From: Anaeramoeba flamelloides
Taxonomy: Eukaryota > Metamonada > Anaeramoebidae
Direction of reading: 5' to 3'
Length of the DNA stretch: 64,000 nt
Assembly (NCBI GenBank): GCA_027625915.1
Contig: JANTQA010000008.1
Location: forward strand, 9,656,501-9,720,500
The notes beneath the pieces were generated by a model, which was not told where the DNA came from, ran no database searches, and saw only the letters and a list, made by a program, of their open reading frames with translations. This document shows, piece after piece, positions 1 to 9,720 of the stretch (position 1 is its first letter; each line of letters starts with the position of its first letter). The position numbers and the translations under genes are program-made.

Positions 1-640
1 CAAAAAAAAAAAAAAAAATGAATTATCGTCTGGAATTAATAAAATGTCGTTAATGGTTTTGGATGTTTAAAATACTTTTTTAATAATTGAATTTAAAAGA
101 AATATTTTGAAATAAATGTACCCCACTTTATTGGAAATAACTTATATCGAAATTTTCACTTGGTTTATTTTTGCCTTAGTTTTATAAATTATTCTTGATG
201 AATATTAGATTAATTTTTTTCAACTTTTGGTACTTTTTGATTAATCTAAAAATCAATTGATTTAAAAATCTTTCTGAGTCGATTATACACAAATAATTCA
301 TAGAATAAAGAACTAATTTCTATTGATTTGGAAATATTTAGTTTTTACTACCATTATCTAATTGTTTTTGACCAACAATCAAAATGATTTTTTTCAAATA
401 TTATCTTTTACTTTTTCAAATTTTTTTTGTAAAAGTATTTCTTTTTGTAACCAAATTCCGAATATTTAATTTCTGATAAAGAATTATTTTGAGTCTTTTA
501 TCAATAATGTCGTTTCCGTAGAGTTAATTTTTGAACTAATTTTTGTTCTTACAAAAACAAGAAAAATTAAAAACAAAACTTAACATTACAAAAGATTTTA
601 AAAGAATTTTATTCATAATTGAAATTCTACTGAAAGCATC
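1..640 (-). mobile_element. Probable degenerate LINE reverse-transcriptase relic
   Basis: On the minus strand around 420-480 the sequence reads like the post-catalytic RT stretch also seen at 51.34-51.40 kb (FGIWLQKE here, YLGTWLEKEKH there), and the two DNA segments are alignable. Farther upstream on the same strand (about 600-720) there is a short open stretch reading HGFKTKSS. Frequent stops show it is dead. No palm motif with the catalytic aspartates can be seen, so the assignment rests on similarity to the better-preserved relic inside this window. Confidence 0.3.
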
Positions 641-939
641 AAGGAGTTTTAACTTCAAACTTGATTTGGTTTTGAAGCCATGTTCCAATAGCGGATTAAA
701 TTTTGTATTTGAACGATGAAAAAAAAGAGCACAAATTTAATTTTCAAACATGGTTTTTTATATTCTGAACACCAGAATATTGACACACTTTAATATTAAT
801 AATAAAAAACTAAATTATATTGATAATTTTGGTTAGAAAGTGCGGATTTGCAGTGTCCCACCCTATCGTGAAAAATGTACATTATCAATACAATATCTTT
901 TCATATTTTGACTTTTGTTGATAATTAGAGCCTTATGAC

Positions 940-974
<35 letters not shown>

Positions 975-1189
975 TTTGAATATTAACTATTTTTTATTTA
1001 AATACCATATTGTATATTCCCATTGAATAGAGCTGAATTAAATTCTTATACAATTATTCATGAGATATTACGAGGAAGGTTTAAATGAAATTTACATAAT
1101 ATTAAGGGTATTAATTTTAAATGTATCAGAGTAATTGAAACTAATAACTGATAAAGATCTCGAAAAATACAAAATATCTTTCTATCAAT
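641..1189. other. AT-rich spacer downstream of the actin-like gene
   Basis: No gene is visible. It contains a roughly 30-base A run at about 943-972 and a slightly richer stretch at 830-870. The stretch next to 1189 is the presumed 3' flank of the minus-strand actin-like gene. Confidence 0.5.
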
Positions 1190-2467
1190 TTACAGAAAAT
1201 GATTGCATTTATCATTAACAAGTGAAGGCCCTATTTCGTCGTATTCATCTTTAGTCATCCACTTATTCTTCATCGTTGATAAAGTAGTCATTACAGATCC
1301 CCCTATCCAAGCCAAATATTTTCTTTCCTCTGGTGCAATAATTTTAATTGTCGGAGGGCTTTCTGCCCAAAATGAAGACAATTCTGAAGCCGTTCTTTCT
1401 TTTATTCCTTGAAACATGGATGATCCACCAGAAATAACGATATTTTCGTACAAATCAGTTTTGATTCCAGTAGAGCAATTACGAATACTTTCAAAAAGCA
1501 TTTCAGGCAAAGAAGTGTATTCTTTGACCTTTTCATTGATATTTTCATTGATATTTTCTTTTTTTTTTTTATTTGTCTTTTTAAGGGGCTTTTCTTTGAG
1601 AATAAGTTCAATTGTTTCTTTTTTAAATTTGGTGAATTTTAAAATTTCTTCTTTTGTTTTAAAAAATAGTTCTGTAGTAAAAAATCTTTCTTGGTCAAGG
1701 TAAATCGTTTGACCGTCAGGCAATTCATATTCTTTTTTAATTGAAGAATTCAATTCCGAAAGTTTGTTTATTTCTTTGTCAAAATCTAAACAGACAAAAC
1801 ACATTTTTTCTACCATATCGCTTATAATTTCCTTTTCTGCTCTTTTGTTGAAATCGTATCCTTTGGCTTGTAATAGATCTTTGAAAAGATTTTTCAAACC
1901 ATCACCTCCAATCTTGAAAGTTGCGTGTGTTCTTTGATCAATTTTACCATCAATGATATTGCAGCAACTACAACTATTGTGACCCAAGTTGACCACTGTT
2001 CCAGTTTTTCTTCCAGAGGCATGCAACGATAGAAGTTGATCACTCACCAAATACATTGCAGGGGTGTGAAAAGTTTCAAACATTATTTCTGTTGTCTTTT
2101 CTCTGTTAGCTTTTGGATTAGAAATGCTTTCTGTTAAAAGAACTGGATGTCCTTATGGGGCAACTCTTAACTCGTTATCGAAAATATATTGCCAGATCTT
2201 TTCCACATCATCCCAATTTGTTACAATCCCATTCTCAATTGGGTAATAGTAAGTTAGAATACCACACTTTGAAAAGGCTTCTTCAATGTATGTATCCAAT
2301 TGGTTTATTGTTCTCATTACACCAACATGTCTTATCCTTCCTGCAACTGTGTGGAAAACCGCTCTTGGTGCGTCGTCGCCTCCAAATCCCGATTTCATCA
2401 TGTGTGTTCCATTGTCAATACCTAATGGTAATAATAGCTGATCAAGATCCATGTTTTTCTTTTGCAA
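1190..2467 (-). pseudogene. Divergent actin-family gene with one in-frame TAA
   Basis: The reading frame runs from ATG at 2467 to a stop at 1190 in one phase and aligns with actin from end to end. At the N terminus it has [14 protein letters not shown] (phosphate-1 loop region), then [19 protein letters not shown], then ELRVAP. At 2153-2155 there is an in-frame TAA where actin has a glutamate, after which the actin sequence resumes at once (HPVLLTE, NPKANREK). The C-terminal part of 297 residues includes ELPDGQ, IIAPEERKY and a terminal EYDEIGPS. No intron of sensible size removes the stop. Two further departures argue against ordinary actin: the phosphate-2 loop DSGDG is replaced by NLGHN, and a lysine/asparagine-rich insert of about 30 residues lies after ELFF (hydrophobic-loop region). 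Total length would be about 425 codons against 375 in actin. It could be a recent pseudogene, an actin-related protein with a sequencing error, or a readthrough gene. Confidence 0.8.
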
Positions 2468-2548
2468 GCAATATTTTTGTCTGAAAGTTTACAAAATCTT
2501 TTAAATTTAAAAAAGGAAAGGATGGCAAAGGAAGAAGAAATAAATGAA

Positions 2549-2645
2549 CAGACTTGGACAAAATGAGGAAAAAATAACAAAAATTTAGAGAAAGGGATTT
2601 CTCTAAATCCAAAAAACATTCCTCATTCGCTAATTTCCTCATTGT
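2549..2645. repeat. Small MITE-like repeat (copy A1)
   Basis: It begins CAGACTTGGACAAAATGAGG and ends with an approximate reverse complement of that region (TTTCCTCATTG). Its first 62 bases match, in inverted orientation, the segment ending at 6118. An internal short palindrome (AGAGAAA...TTTCTCT) is shared with copy A2. Confidence 0.5.
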
Positions 2646-2711
2646 TTATTTAATATAAGACTCTTCGATTTTTCAATAGATCTCATGAGTAAAGAAATTT
2701 TTAGAGAAGAA

Positions 2712-2900
2712 ATTATTATTTACTCAAAAATCGAATTTTAGGTTTTAAATTTTGTAAAGGCAGAATTTTGAAGATTTCTTTTTGGGAAAATGAATAGTGT
2801 ATTTTTGAGAAAAGTTGCGTCTTATCACTGACAAAATCATCGAATTTTAGTAATTAAAGTCTTAAAAATTTGAAAACAATTATTTTTTTTTCAAAATGTG
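2712..2900 (+). repeat. 189-bp direct repeat, left copy
   Basis: Near-identical to 6119-6305 (I estimate roughly 5% divergence by eye). Its right edge coincides exactly with a transposon-like terminus (CAGACTTGGAC) at 2901. Confidence 0.8.
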
Positions 2901-3126
2901 CAGACTTGGACATTTAGAGAAATCATGGAATTTTTCACATTATGAGAAAAAATTCCTCTAAAAAAATTAAATAGAGAAATTTTTTTCACAACTTGAGCAA
3001 AAAAAAAATAGATAAAAAATAGATAAAGTTTCTTTATTTTCTTATTTTTTTTGAAAAAAAATGTGAGAGAAGAACATAGATAGAACTATAAAAATATCAA
3101 GAATCAAAAATAAAAAAAAATTGTAT

Positions 3127-5574
3127 TTAAAGTATTTTGTTTTTTCGATAATTAAAACTAAAAAATGCCTCAGTTTGAATTGTTTCTAATTTCATTAAAG
3201 TTCTTTTTGTTGATTGTATATTTTTCACAATCGAAAAAAACCTTTCCACTTCAGTTGAGGTTGGTTGAACTGATAACAAATCCAAGACATATTTACTTAA
3301 GCATGGAAAAATATTTTTCATACTTAACCAAAAATGTATTGGACTTTGAGTTTGGATTGTTTCAAGTGTTTTCAGATAATGTTGAAACCTTAACCATTCT
3401 CCCAAAATTGAACCATTAATATATTCCAAAATTTCAGATATGGGCAAATCTTCTTTTCGAATATTTGGTAAAATGTTTTCAGGACTAAACCAGTAGTACA
3501 TTTTAATTACATCATCAGCAAGGTTAATTCTTGTTTCATATTGTTGGATACGCGTGAAAAAAATTTAATTTTATCTTTTGTTTCTCTGAATTGTGGTTTT
3601 TCTGGCACAAAGTTATAAAAATTTTTGTATTCTAATTGAAAAAATAAATTTTTAAAATTTATCCAATTTTTTATTGTCTGGTTAGAGATGCAGTGCGCTT
3701 GTAACCCTTGTATCAGTAGTAATATAAAAGAAGCAATGTATTCTATAAAAACCAATTCTTCTAAGAAAATGTTACTTGAAAGATGTTCAATCAAGATGTT
3801 TGACGTTTTTGAGCGTTCTTCTAATTGAATAAATTGTTTCAATTTGTCTTTATTATGAAGCACCTCAATACATGTTTGTAACCAAGTTCCCCAGCGTGTA
3901 AGACAAGGTAAAGAAATCAATTTACCATTTTTTTTATAACCATCTTCTTTTTCTTCCTGCTTGTTTTCCAGCTTTAAAAAATTTTTTAAGCTTGGAACAT
4001 ACCAGATTTGCCAGATCAAATGAATCTATCAACTTAAGCGTTTATTAAATGTAATGTGTGGCATGCACATATGATATGTTTGATTTCACAAACTTTTGTT
4101 AAAGTCTTCCCCAATTTGCAACATATGGATGCATCATCAGATTCAAGTGCTGTTATCTTTTTAAATGGAATTTCATAATTTTCTAAAGATTTTCGAATAA
4201 AAAGTTCCATATTTGTTGCTGTCATCTCTTGTATTTCATCAAGTTCTAAAACCCACGTATCTGTTGAAGTAGCAGCTAATAACGCAACTAGTGGACGAGA
4301 TAAACGATCTGTTGCCTCATCAATTATTAAACAGAAAGATTTATCTTTTAATTTGTGTTTCAAGGTTTTTTTTTCATCATCGAGTAATTGTGGTAGAGTT
4401 CTTCGGACAGTTGTTCTCGATGGAAAAGTATGGACTGATCTAATCATTGGTAGATTTTGAACTTGGAACAAGTGTTATGCCATGTTATAAGATATTCCAG
4501 ATTTTAATAATATCTTGACAATATCTGATAACGAGCCAAGCGTGTGTGTTTGTAGTATTTTAAGTGCATTGCAATGTTTTGATGAAGTAAATTGTCGTTC
4601 CATATTATATTTGATGGCAGTGATAACTGAATTACATTGGGTAAATTGAACAAAATAATTTTCATTCAAAAACAAAGGTTGATTATCTACATTTTTTATT
4701 AGAATGAAATTCGAAAATTTTTCATCCTTTAACCAACTTTCAATATTTTGCAGTTTTCTTATATCTTCTCCAATTCTTGTTTGTATCGTTTTTATAAGTT
4801 TACCATTGCTAATTTCTGTTTTGAGCCTCACTCTTCTCTTGGATGGTAAACATAATGTTTCAGAATTGGTTTCTTTTTCAATTTGTATTTCTTCTGCCTT
4901 TGATTGATCAGTCACTTGATTGTTATTCGGTCTACTGCTTCTTTCTTTGTTAATTGCTGGTATGTTGCTCTTTACATTCCCCTTGCATCTGCTTGTTATC
5001 TTCTTCTTTTCCGCTTCTTTTTCCTTGCACTTCTGCTTGATATTGATCACTGGATCGTGCTTCACATTCTTCTTGCACTTCTTCTCAACGTTGATTGTTG
5101 TATCACGAGTATCACCCATGTTGCCCTTACTCTTTATCTTCTTTTTGTTATCTTCAATGCGTTTGCTCTTCTTCTTTTCCTTGCTCTCTCCGTTGCTGTC
5201 TTGTTTACCCTTGGTCGCAACTTCTTTTTTTTTTGAACCTTTTCTTCTTTTTCATGTATCTTCACGTTTGGGTCCGTGTTTTCATCCAAAAACCCATCAA
5301 GTTCAAGGGCCTTCGGAACCAAACTCCTTATATGATCTATCAACATAGTTTCTACGTGAGTAACTCCAGTGAGACTTCTTCGGCGCGGTATACGTCGCAT
5401 CCTTTCTTTTTTGATTACATTCGATGAGTGCTTCTTCTTTGATGTATGTCTCTTCTTCGACGAATGCCTATTCTTCTTAGAGCTATGGTTCGACCGTCTC
5501 TTTTTTAAAAGTTGTACAAAGTTACTCCTTTTATTCGGCTCAGTGGATATTTTAAGTTTCTTTCTAGTTGTCAT
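3127..5574 (-). pseudogene. Broken hAT transposase
   Basis: Five reading-frame pieces lie in order on the minus strand (5574-5134, 5119-4475, 4471-4034, 4019-3507, 3501-3127), about 800 residues together. The first two are lysine/arginine-rich. The third carries LIIDEATDRLSRPLVAL (hAT catalytic region with the first acidic residue) and CACHTLHL. The fourth has LTRWGTWL, the conserved hAT TRW block. The fifth ends with QPTSTEVERFFS, the hAT C-terminal dimerisation motif. The pieces are separated by an in-frame TAA (4475-4477) and by changes of frame near 5.13, 4.03 and 3.50 kb, so no intact enzyme is encoded unless some gaps are introns. Family assignment is firm; activity is very unlikely. 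Confidence 0.8.
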
Positions 5575-6013
5575 CTCTATTATGATAATAAATAAAAAAA
5601 ATCAAAAAAAAAAAAAAATTAATTCAAAAAAAAAAAAGAAATAAAAAAAAAATCAAAAAAAATCAAATCAGTTCAAAAAAACTTTCAAAAAAAATAAAAA
5701 AAAAAAAAAAAAAGATAAGTGGAAATAAACAAAATTACCAATTCAGAACAATAAAAAACAATTATTTTCAAAATGTGAAATTTGTTTAAAATCGATTTGA
5801 ATTAGAATTTTATAATTCGAAACTGGATTGTTTAGAGTCAAATAAACTCGAATTACTACTCTAAATTCCTCTAAGAAATTTCCCAAAAAGAAATGACGTA
5901 TAATTTTTCTTCACAAAAAGAAAATGACTCAGTTTCTATTTAGAGTAAAAAAATTTTTTTACTCTAATTTCTTTAAAGTAATACTTTTATCATGAAATAT
6001 TACTTCTATCCAT

Positions 6014-6118
6014 TGTCTCGGACAAGGAGGAAAAATGATGATAGTGTAACATTTTTTTAATTAGAGAAATCTCTTTCTCTATATTTCTGATCATTTTTCC
6101 TCATTTTGTCCAAGTCTG
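6014..6118. repeat. Small MITE-like repeat (copy A2)
   Basis: A 105-bp imperfect palindrome. The left end TCGGACAAGGAGGAAAAATG is the inverse of the right end CATTTTTCCTCATTTTGTCC, which continues AAGTCTG to 6118. It is of the same family as 2549-2645. Confidence 0.5.
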
Positions 6119-6305
6119 ATTATTATTTACTCAAAAATCGAATTTTGGGTTTTACATTTTGCCAGGCAGAATTTTGAAGATTTCTTTTTGGGAAAAGGAA
6201 TAGTGTATTTTTGAGAAAAGTTGCGTCTTATCACTGACAAAATCATCGAATTTTAGAAATTAAAGTCTTAAAAATTTGAAAACAATTATTTTTTTTCAAA
6301 ATGTG
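6119..6305 (+). repeat. 187-bp direct repeat, right copy
   Basis: Second copy of the block at 2712-2900. It starts immediately after the terminus GTCCAAGTCTG at 6118 and ends at CAAAATGTG, after which the two copies diverge completely. Confidence 0.8.
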
Positions 6306-6430
6306 TTTTTCAAAAACTTGATCTTGAAAAGAAAAATGACAAAAAAATTATAAAATGAAATTGAAAAAACAAAAAAAAAAAAAAAAAAGAACTCTAAAAA
6401 AAGGATTTGTTTTTGTTTATTCTTTACAAA

Positions 6431-6541
6431 GAAGAGAGTCATTTTCGTTGATATGCTCTTCTGTTTTATGATAGGTTAAATTTTGATCGTTAGTGGGATA
6501 AAAACCTTGACATGTTAAAAATGTCATTAAATTTGTTTTTT
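6431..6541 (-). other. Short coding-like stretch, possible transposase N-terminal exon
   Basis: Minus-strand open frame from ATG near 6541, 36 codons, beginning MTFLTCQGFYPT and including LTYHKTEEH, which has a zinc-finger flavour (one Cys, H-x4-H). It is followed by a good donor (GTAAAG). It lies upstream of the hAT pieces on the same strand. The link to them is inference. Confidence 0.25.
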
Positions 6542-6649
6542 TTTGTTTATGAAGAAAAAAATAAAATAAAGAAGAAGAGAAAAAAGTGAGAAAATATTTG
6601 TTTTAAAAAACAATTCTGACAAAAGGTATACAGACAATTTTTATTTTTT

Positions 6650-7560
6650 GATATTGGGTTTCGTATTTTTTTGTTCTTCTTGCTGTTGTTCTTTTTTTGT
6701 TTTGCTTTTTTGTTTTGTTTTTGTGGTTGATATTGTTCTTCTTTGTTAAGTTTTTGATATTTTCAGTTGTTCTTTTCTTTTTCTTTTGTTTTGCTTTTTT
6801 GTTTTGTTATTGTTTTTCTTCTTGTTCTTCTTTGTTAACCTTTTGTTGTTGATGTTGTACTTGTTTTTTCTTTTTCTTCCTTGTTTAGTTGTTCTTCTTC
6901 TTGTTTTTCTTTTTTTTTTGTTTTGCTTTTTTGTTTTTTTTGTTCTTCTTTGTTAACCTTTTGTTGTTGATGTTGTTCTTGTTTTTTCTTTTTCTTCCTT
7001 GTTTTGCTCTTTTGTTTTGTTTCTTGTTCTTCTTTGTTTTTTTTTTGTGGTTGATTTTTTTTTTTTTTTTTTTTTTTTGTTTTTGTTTTTCCTAACTTAT
7101 TTTGTTCTTCTTGCTGTTGTTCTTTTTTTGTTTTGCTTTTTTGTTTTGTTTTTGTGGTTGATATTGTTCTTCTTTGTTAAGTTTTTGATATTTTCGTGTT
7201 GTTGTTTTCTTTTTCTTTTGTTTTGCTTTTTTGTTTTGTTATTGTTTTTCTTCTTGTTCTTCTTTGTTAACCTTTTGTTGTTGATGTTGTTCTTGTTTTT
7301 TCTTTTTCTTCCTTGTTTTGTTCTTCTTGTTGTTGTTTTTCTTTTTTTTATTGTTCTTCTTCTTCATTTTTTTTGTTCTTTTTTATTGGGTTTTCGGTAT
7401 TGATGTTGTTATTGTTTTTCTTCTTGTTATTCCTTGTTTTGTTGTTGATGTTGTTTTTTTTTGTGGTTGATTTTTTTTTTTCTTTTTTGTTTTTGTTCTT
7501 CTTTGTTTTTGTTTTTCCTGTTGTTTTGTTTTTCTTAACTTATTTTGTTCGAGAATTTGA
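6650..7560. repeat. T/G/C-rich low-complexity minisatellite
   Basis: Built of TTTTTG, TTGTTC and TTCTTC words with long duplications: the segment starting near 6668 recurs near 7097 (about 430 bp apart), and a unit around TTAACCTTTTGTTGTTGATG occurs three times (about 6836, 6953 and 7268). Plus-strand frames here are only Phe/Leu runs. The minus strand would be K/N/Q/T-rich but is broken by TAA codons, so it is either a decayed disordered protein segment or plain satellite. Confidence 0.6.
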
Positions 7561-7567
7561 TTCGTTA

Positions 7568-7700
7568 GATTTTTTTTTATTTTGTTTTCATTTTAACTGC
7601 CCATCTCGAGCATAACAAGAATAATTGATGGTTGTTTCTTTGGTCTTCTTTTGTGGTAACTATCTTCCCATCCTTCCAATAATAATTTTCAAAAGGAAAC
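7568..7700 (-). other. Unassigned coding-like stretch at the right end of the hAT element
   Basis: The minus strand is open for about 45 codons, with FENYYWKDGKIVTTKEDQ and LLCSRWAVKMKTK. Base composition is clearly less skewed than its surroundings. It could be a 5' exon of the transposase. No family recognised. Confidence 0.25.
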
Positions 7701-7925
7701 TTGAAAATTAATAAAAAAGATTAAAAAAAATAAAAAATAAAAATTCCTTTTATTTTATTGTTATTCTGGACTGTGAATACGTGAAGTGATGAAATTTTAC
7801 GACTAGGTGGGTGTGTTCTACCTATTTTACTTTTAGAGGATTAAAATTCTCAATTTTTTTTTCTTAGAGGAAAAGTTGCTCAAAATGAGGGTTTTTTTTT
7901 GGTTTTTCTTTAAATGTCCAAGTCA

Positions 7926-8122
7926 TTTAAAATGAAAAAAAAACTTTGTAAATCTTGGATATAAACTCTTCTAAATTTTCACTTCATTTTCCATTTTTTT
8001 CTTTTGCAAATAGAGGTAACCAAGAAATAGTGGAAAATTTGTTCTTTCAATTAGAAAATGGAAATTGAAAATTAAATTATAATTTTTCTCTCTTTAATTC
8101 AAAGACCATTTTGGGTTAGTGA
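7926..8122. other. AT-rich spacer with MITE end
   Basis: 7975-8030 resembles the terminal part of the nested MITE at 17.20-17.36 kb (shared AAATTTTCACTTCATTTTC and CAAATAGAG). Nothing else seen. Confidence 0.4.
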
Positions 8123-9258
8123 TCAAAATAATACATGAACAATGATTATAATCCTTTTGAGAATCTGGTGTGTTTTTTTTTCTTCTTGTTCGAATGCAAC
8201 TTCCCTTTTACTACCCAATAGTATACTTAAGTTCAAATCAATTTTGAAAGTAAACTCCTCGATCTTTTTAGTAAACTTTAAATTATATAAGGGAATTTGT
8301 TGAAAAATTTCCATTTTTTCTCAATTTTTTTGAATTTTTTTGTTTTTTTGATGATGAAAAATTTTCAAAAAGATTTATTCTATTTTTAGAGATATATTTT
8401 GCAATTTGATCCTTCATTTTTAGAATTTATTTTTAAAAAAATCGAACTTTAAGAAACCAATACCAAATTTAATTCGGGTTTATTGTTGGTTTTTTTGATC
8501 GGTTGATGTGCTGGTCTTCTATAACAAAAAAACACGCTTTTTATTTTTGAAGTAAGGATTAAACTTTTCAACAAGGATTTATTTTGACAAGAGTATCTCA
8601 TTGCTTGATCACACAATTTTTTGGTTTAAAAATGGTTTTATTTGAAGAGAAACTGAATGGAACAAAAAATTCAAAAGTAACCAATTGTAAATTTACCATA
8701 AGTGTGTTTTTGAACACGAAGTAAAAAAAGGTAAAAAATAGAGAGAAGAATCTCTAATTTTGAGTTTGATCCACATTTACTCAAACTTTGGTTTTTCAGT
8801 AATTAATAGTTTCATTATTAAGAACTACGTTTCATATTGAAATACAAGGTCAAGTGTGTTCCAATCGTGTTCTGTAGGTTTGTAACTCTCACAAAATTTT
8901 CTTCGGTGAGATCTAAGAACCAAAAAATGTCATTTTTTGGGTAAATTTTGGTCTCCTCGTTTCTCAAAATGAAGAAATGACAAAGAACGTTGGCAAAAAT
9001 CGACTTTTTGAGAAAATAACTTTTTAGAACAATTTTTAAAACCTTTATACATTGTCGGTACGACTAAGTGATTTTTTTTTTGGTTGTGGGGTTAAGATGA
9101 GAAGGTTTTAAAAATTGTTCTAAGAGATCAAAAATTAGGAAAGTGAAAAATTTTTGATGAAAAAGTTTGTTCATTTGAAAACAAACAAAATTTTGAATAA
9201 TAACTACGATAATGTGTTTGGTGTTTGTAATAAATCTTCTAAAATTCACTTTTCCCAA
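8123..9258 (-). CDS. Possible unresolved multi-exon gene, function unknown
   Basis: Several coding-like stretches lie in order on the minus strand. 9258-9064 starts MGKVNFRRFITNTKH. 9003-8818 is open for 61 residues (contains FILRNEETKIYPKNDIFW and TEENFVRVTNLQNTIG, then a stop) and follows an AAAAAG acceptor-like site. About 8540-8480 reads RRPAHQPIKKTNNKPELNL between a TAG acceptor and a GTATTG donor. 8314-8123 starts MEIFQQIPLYNLKF, with KIEEFTFKIDLNLS and LLGSKREVAFEQEEKK. Their base composition is gene-like. I cannot link them in a single phase-consistent model and recognise no domain. They may belong to more than one gene. Confidence 0.3.
9024..9123. repeat. Inverted repeat with 22-bp perfect arms
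   Basis: Arms at 9024-9045 and 9102-9123 (TTAGAACAATTTTTAAAACC and its reverse complement) with a 56-base loop. It lies inside the unresolved minus-strand coding region, probably in an intron. Confidence 0.7.
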
Positions 9259-9495
9259 AAAAAAATGATCATTTTTTCCAACTGATAAAATAATTTTTTT
9301 TTAAATAAAAAAAGACTTGGCTCGTTTTGCAAATTTAATTTCGAAAAGATCCTTTCATGAAAAAAACTTCAAAACCTTTCCCACAAAGCCTCAACCCAAT
9401 TTACATTGACACAGCAAATTGGGTTTTGAAAGACACGATCCAAACAAAAAAAAACCTAACGCGAAAACACCAAAATAATGTGAAGTGCGTTTGGC

Positions 9496-9720
9496 ATGGA
9501 TCATTTTGATCAAAAAACAATTCGAGGAAATATTATCCTCAGAAGCATGGCGGGGAAATTCAGTTTTTCCCAAAAAGAAAAGAAAAGAAGAGAAAAAATT
9601 CAAAATCACAAGGAAAATTGCAATACTTTTGTAAGAATTGCTATAATTTATGGAACAAGTGGAACAATTTTGGAAACCCAAAGATTAATAAATCCTAACA
9701 ATGTAATCTTTGAAAGTTAG
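9496..9720 (+). CDS. Weak hypothetical ORF or exon
   Basis: An open frame of 74 codons starting MDHFDQKTIRGNI with a lysine-rich middle. Composition is better than background, and a strong donor-like GTAAGA follows the TTT codon near 9630, so only the first 45 codons may be coding. It starts about 240 bp upstream of, and divergent from, the minus-strand ORF beginning at 9258. The opposite strand is also open for 96 codons, so strand and reality are uncertain. Confidence 0.2.
   Translation: MDHFDQKTIRGNIILRSMAGKFSFSQKEKKRREKIQNHKENCNTFVRIAIIYGTSGTILETQRLINPNNVIFES

Larger units (their letters stand above)
2901..7925 (-). mobile_element. Decayed hAT-type DNA transposon
   Basis: The left end reads CAGACTTGGACATTTAGAG at 2901. 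The right end, read on the opposite strand from about 7925, is TGACTTGGACATTTAAAG, giving terminal inverted repeats of about 20 bp with the CA(G) start usual for hAT elements. Between them lies the disrupted transposase (3127-5574, minus strand), a low-complexity zone (6650-7560) and two small coding-like stretches on the same strand (6431-6541 and 7568-7700) that may be N-terminal exons. A second possible right boundary is 6118. A MITE-like repeat and a 187-bp block also found left of the element sit inside at 6014-6305. No clear 8-bp target duplication is seen. Confidence 0.5.

Noticed and set aside
2153-4477. Idea that TAA is a sense codon in this organism (in-frame TAA in both the actin-like gene and the transposase)
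   Set aside because: TAA ends the phosphatase, coiled-coil, TRAPPC1 and membrane-protein genes at sensible places, so the standard code holds and decay is the simpler reading.
6889-7615. Plus-strand Phe/Leu-rich frames
   Set aside because: Products of T-rich minisatellite with no signal peptide, domain or codon variety.
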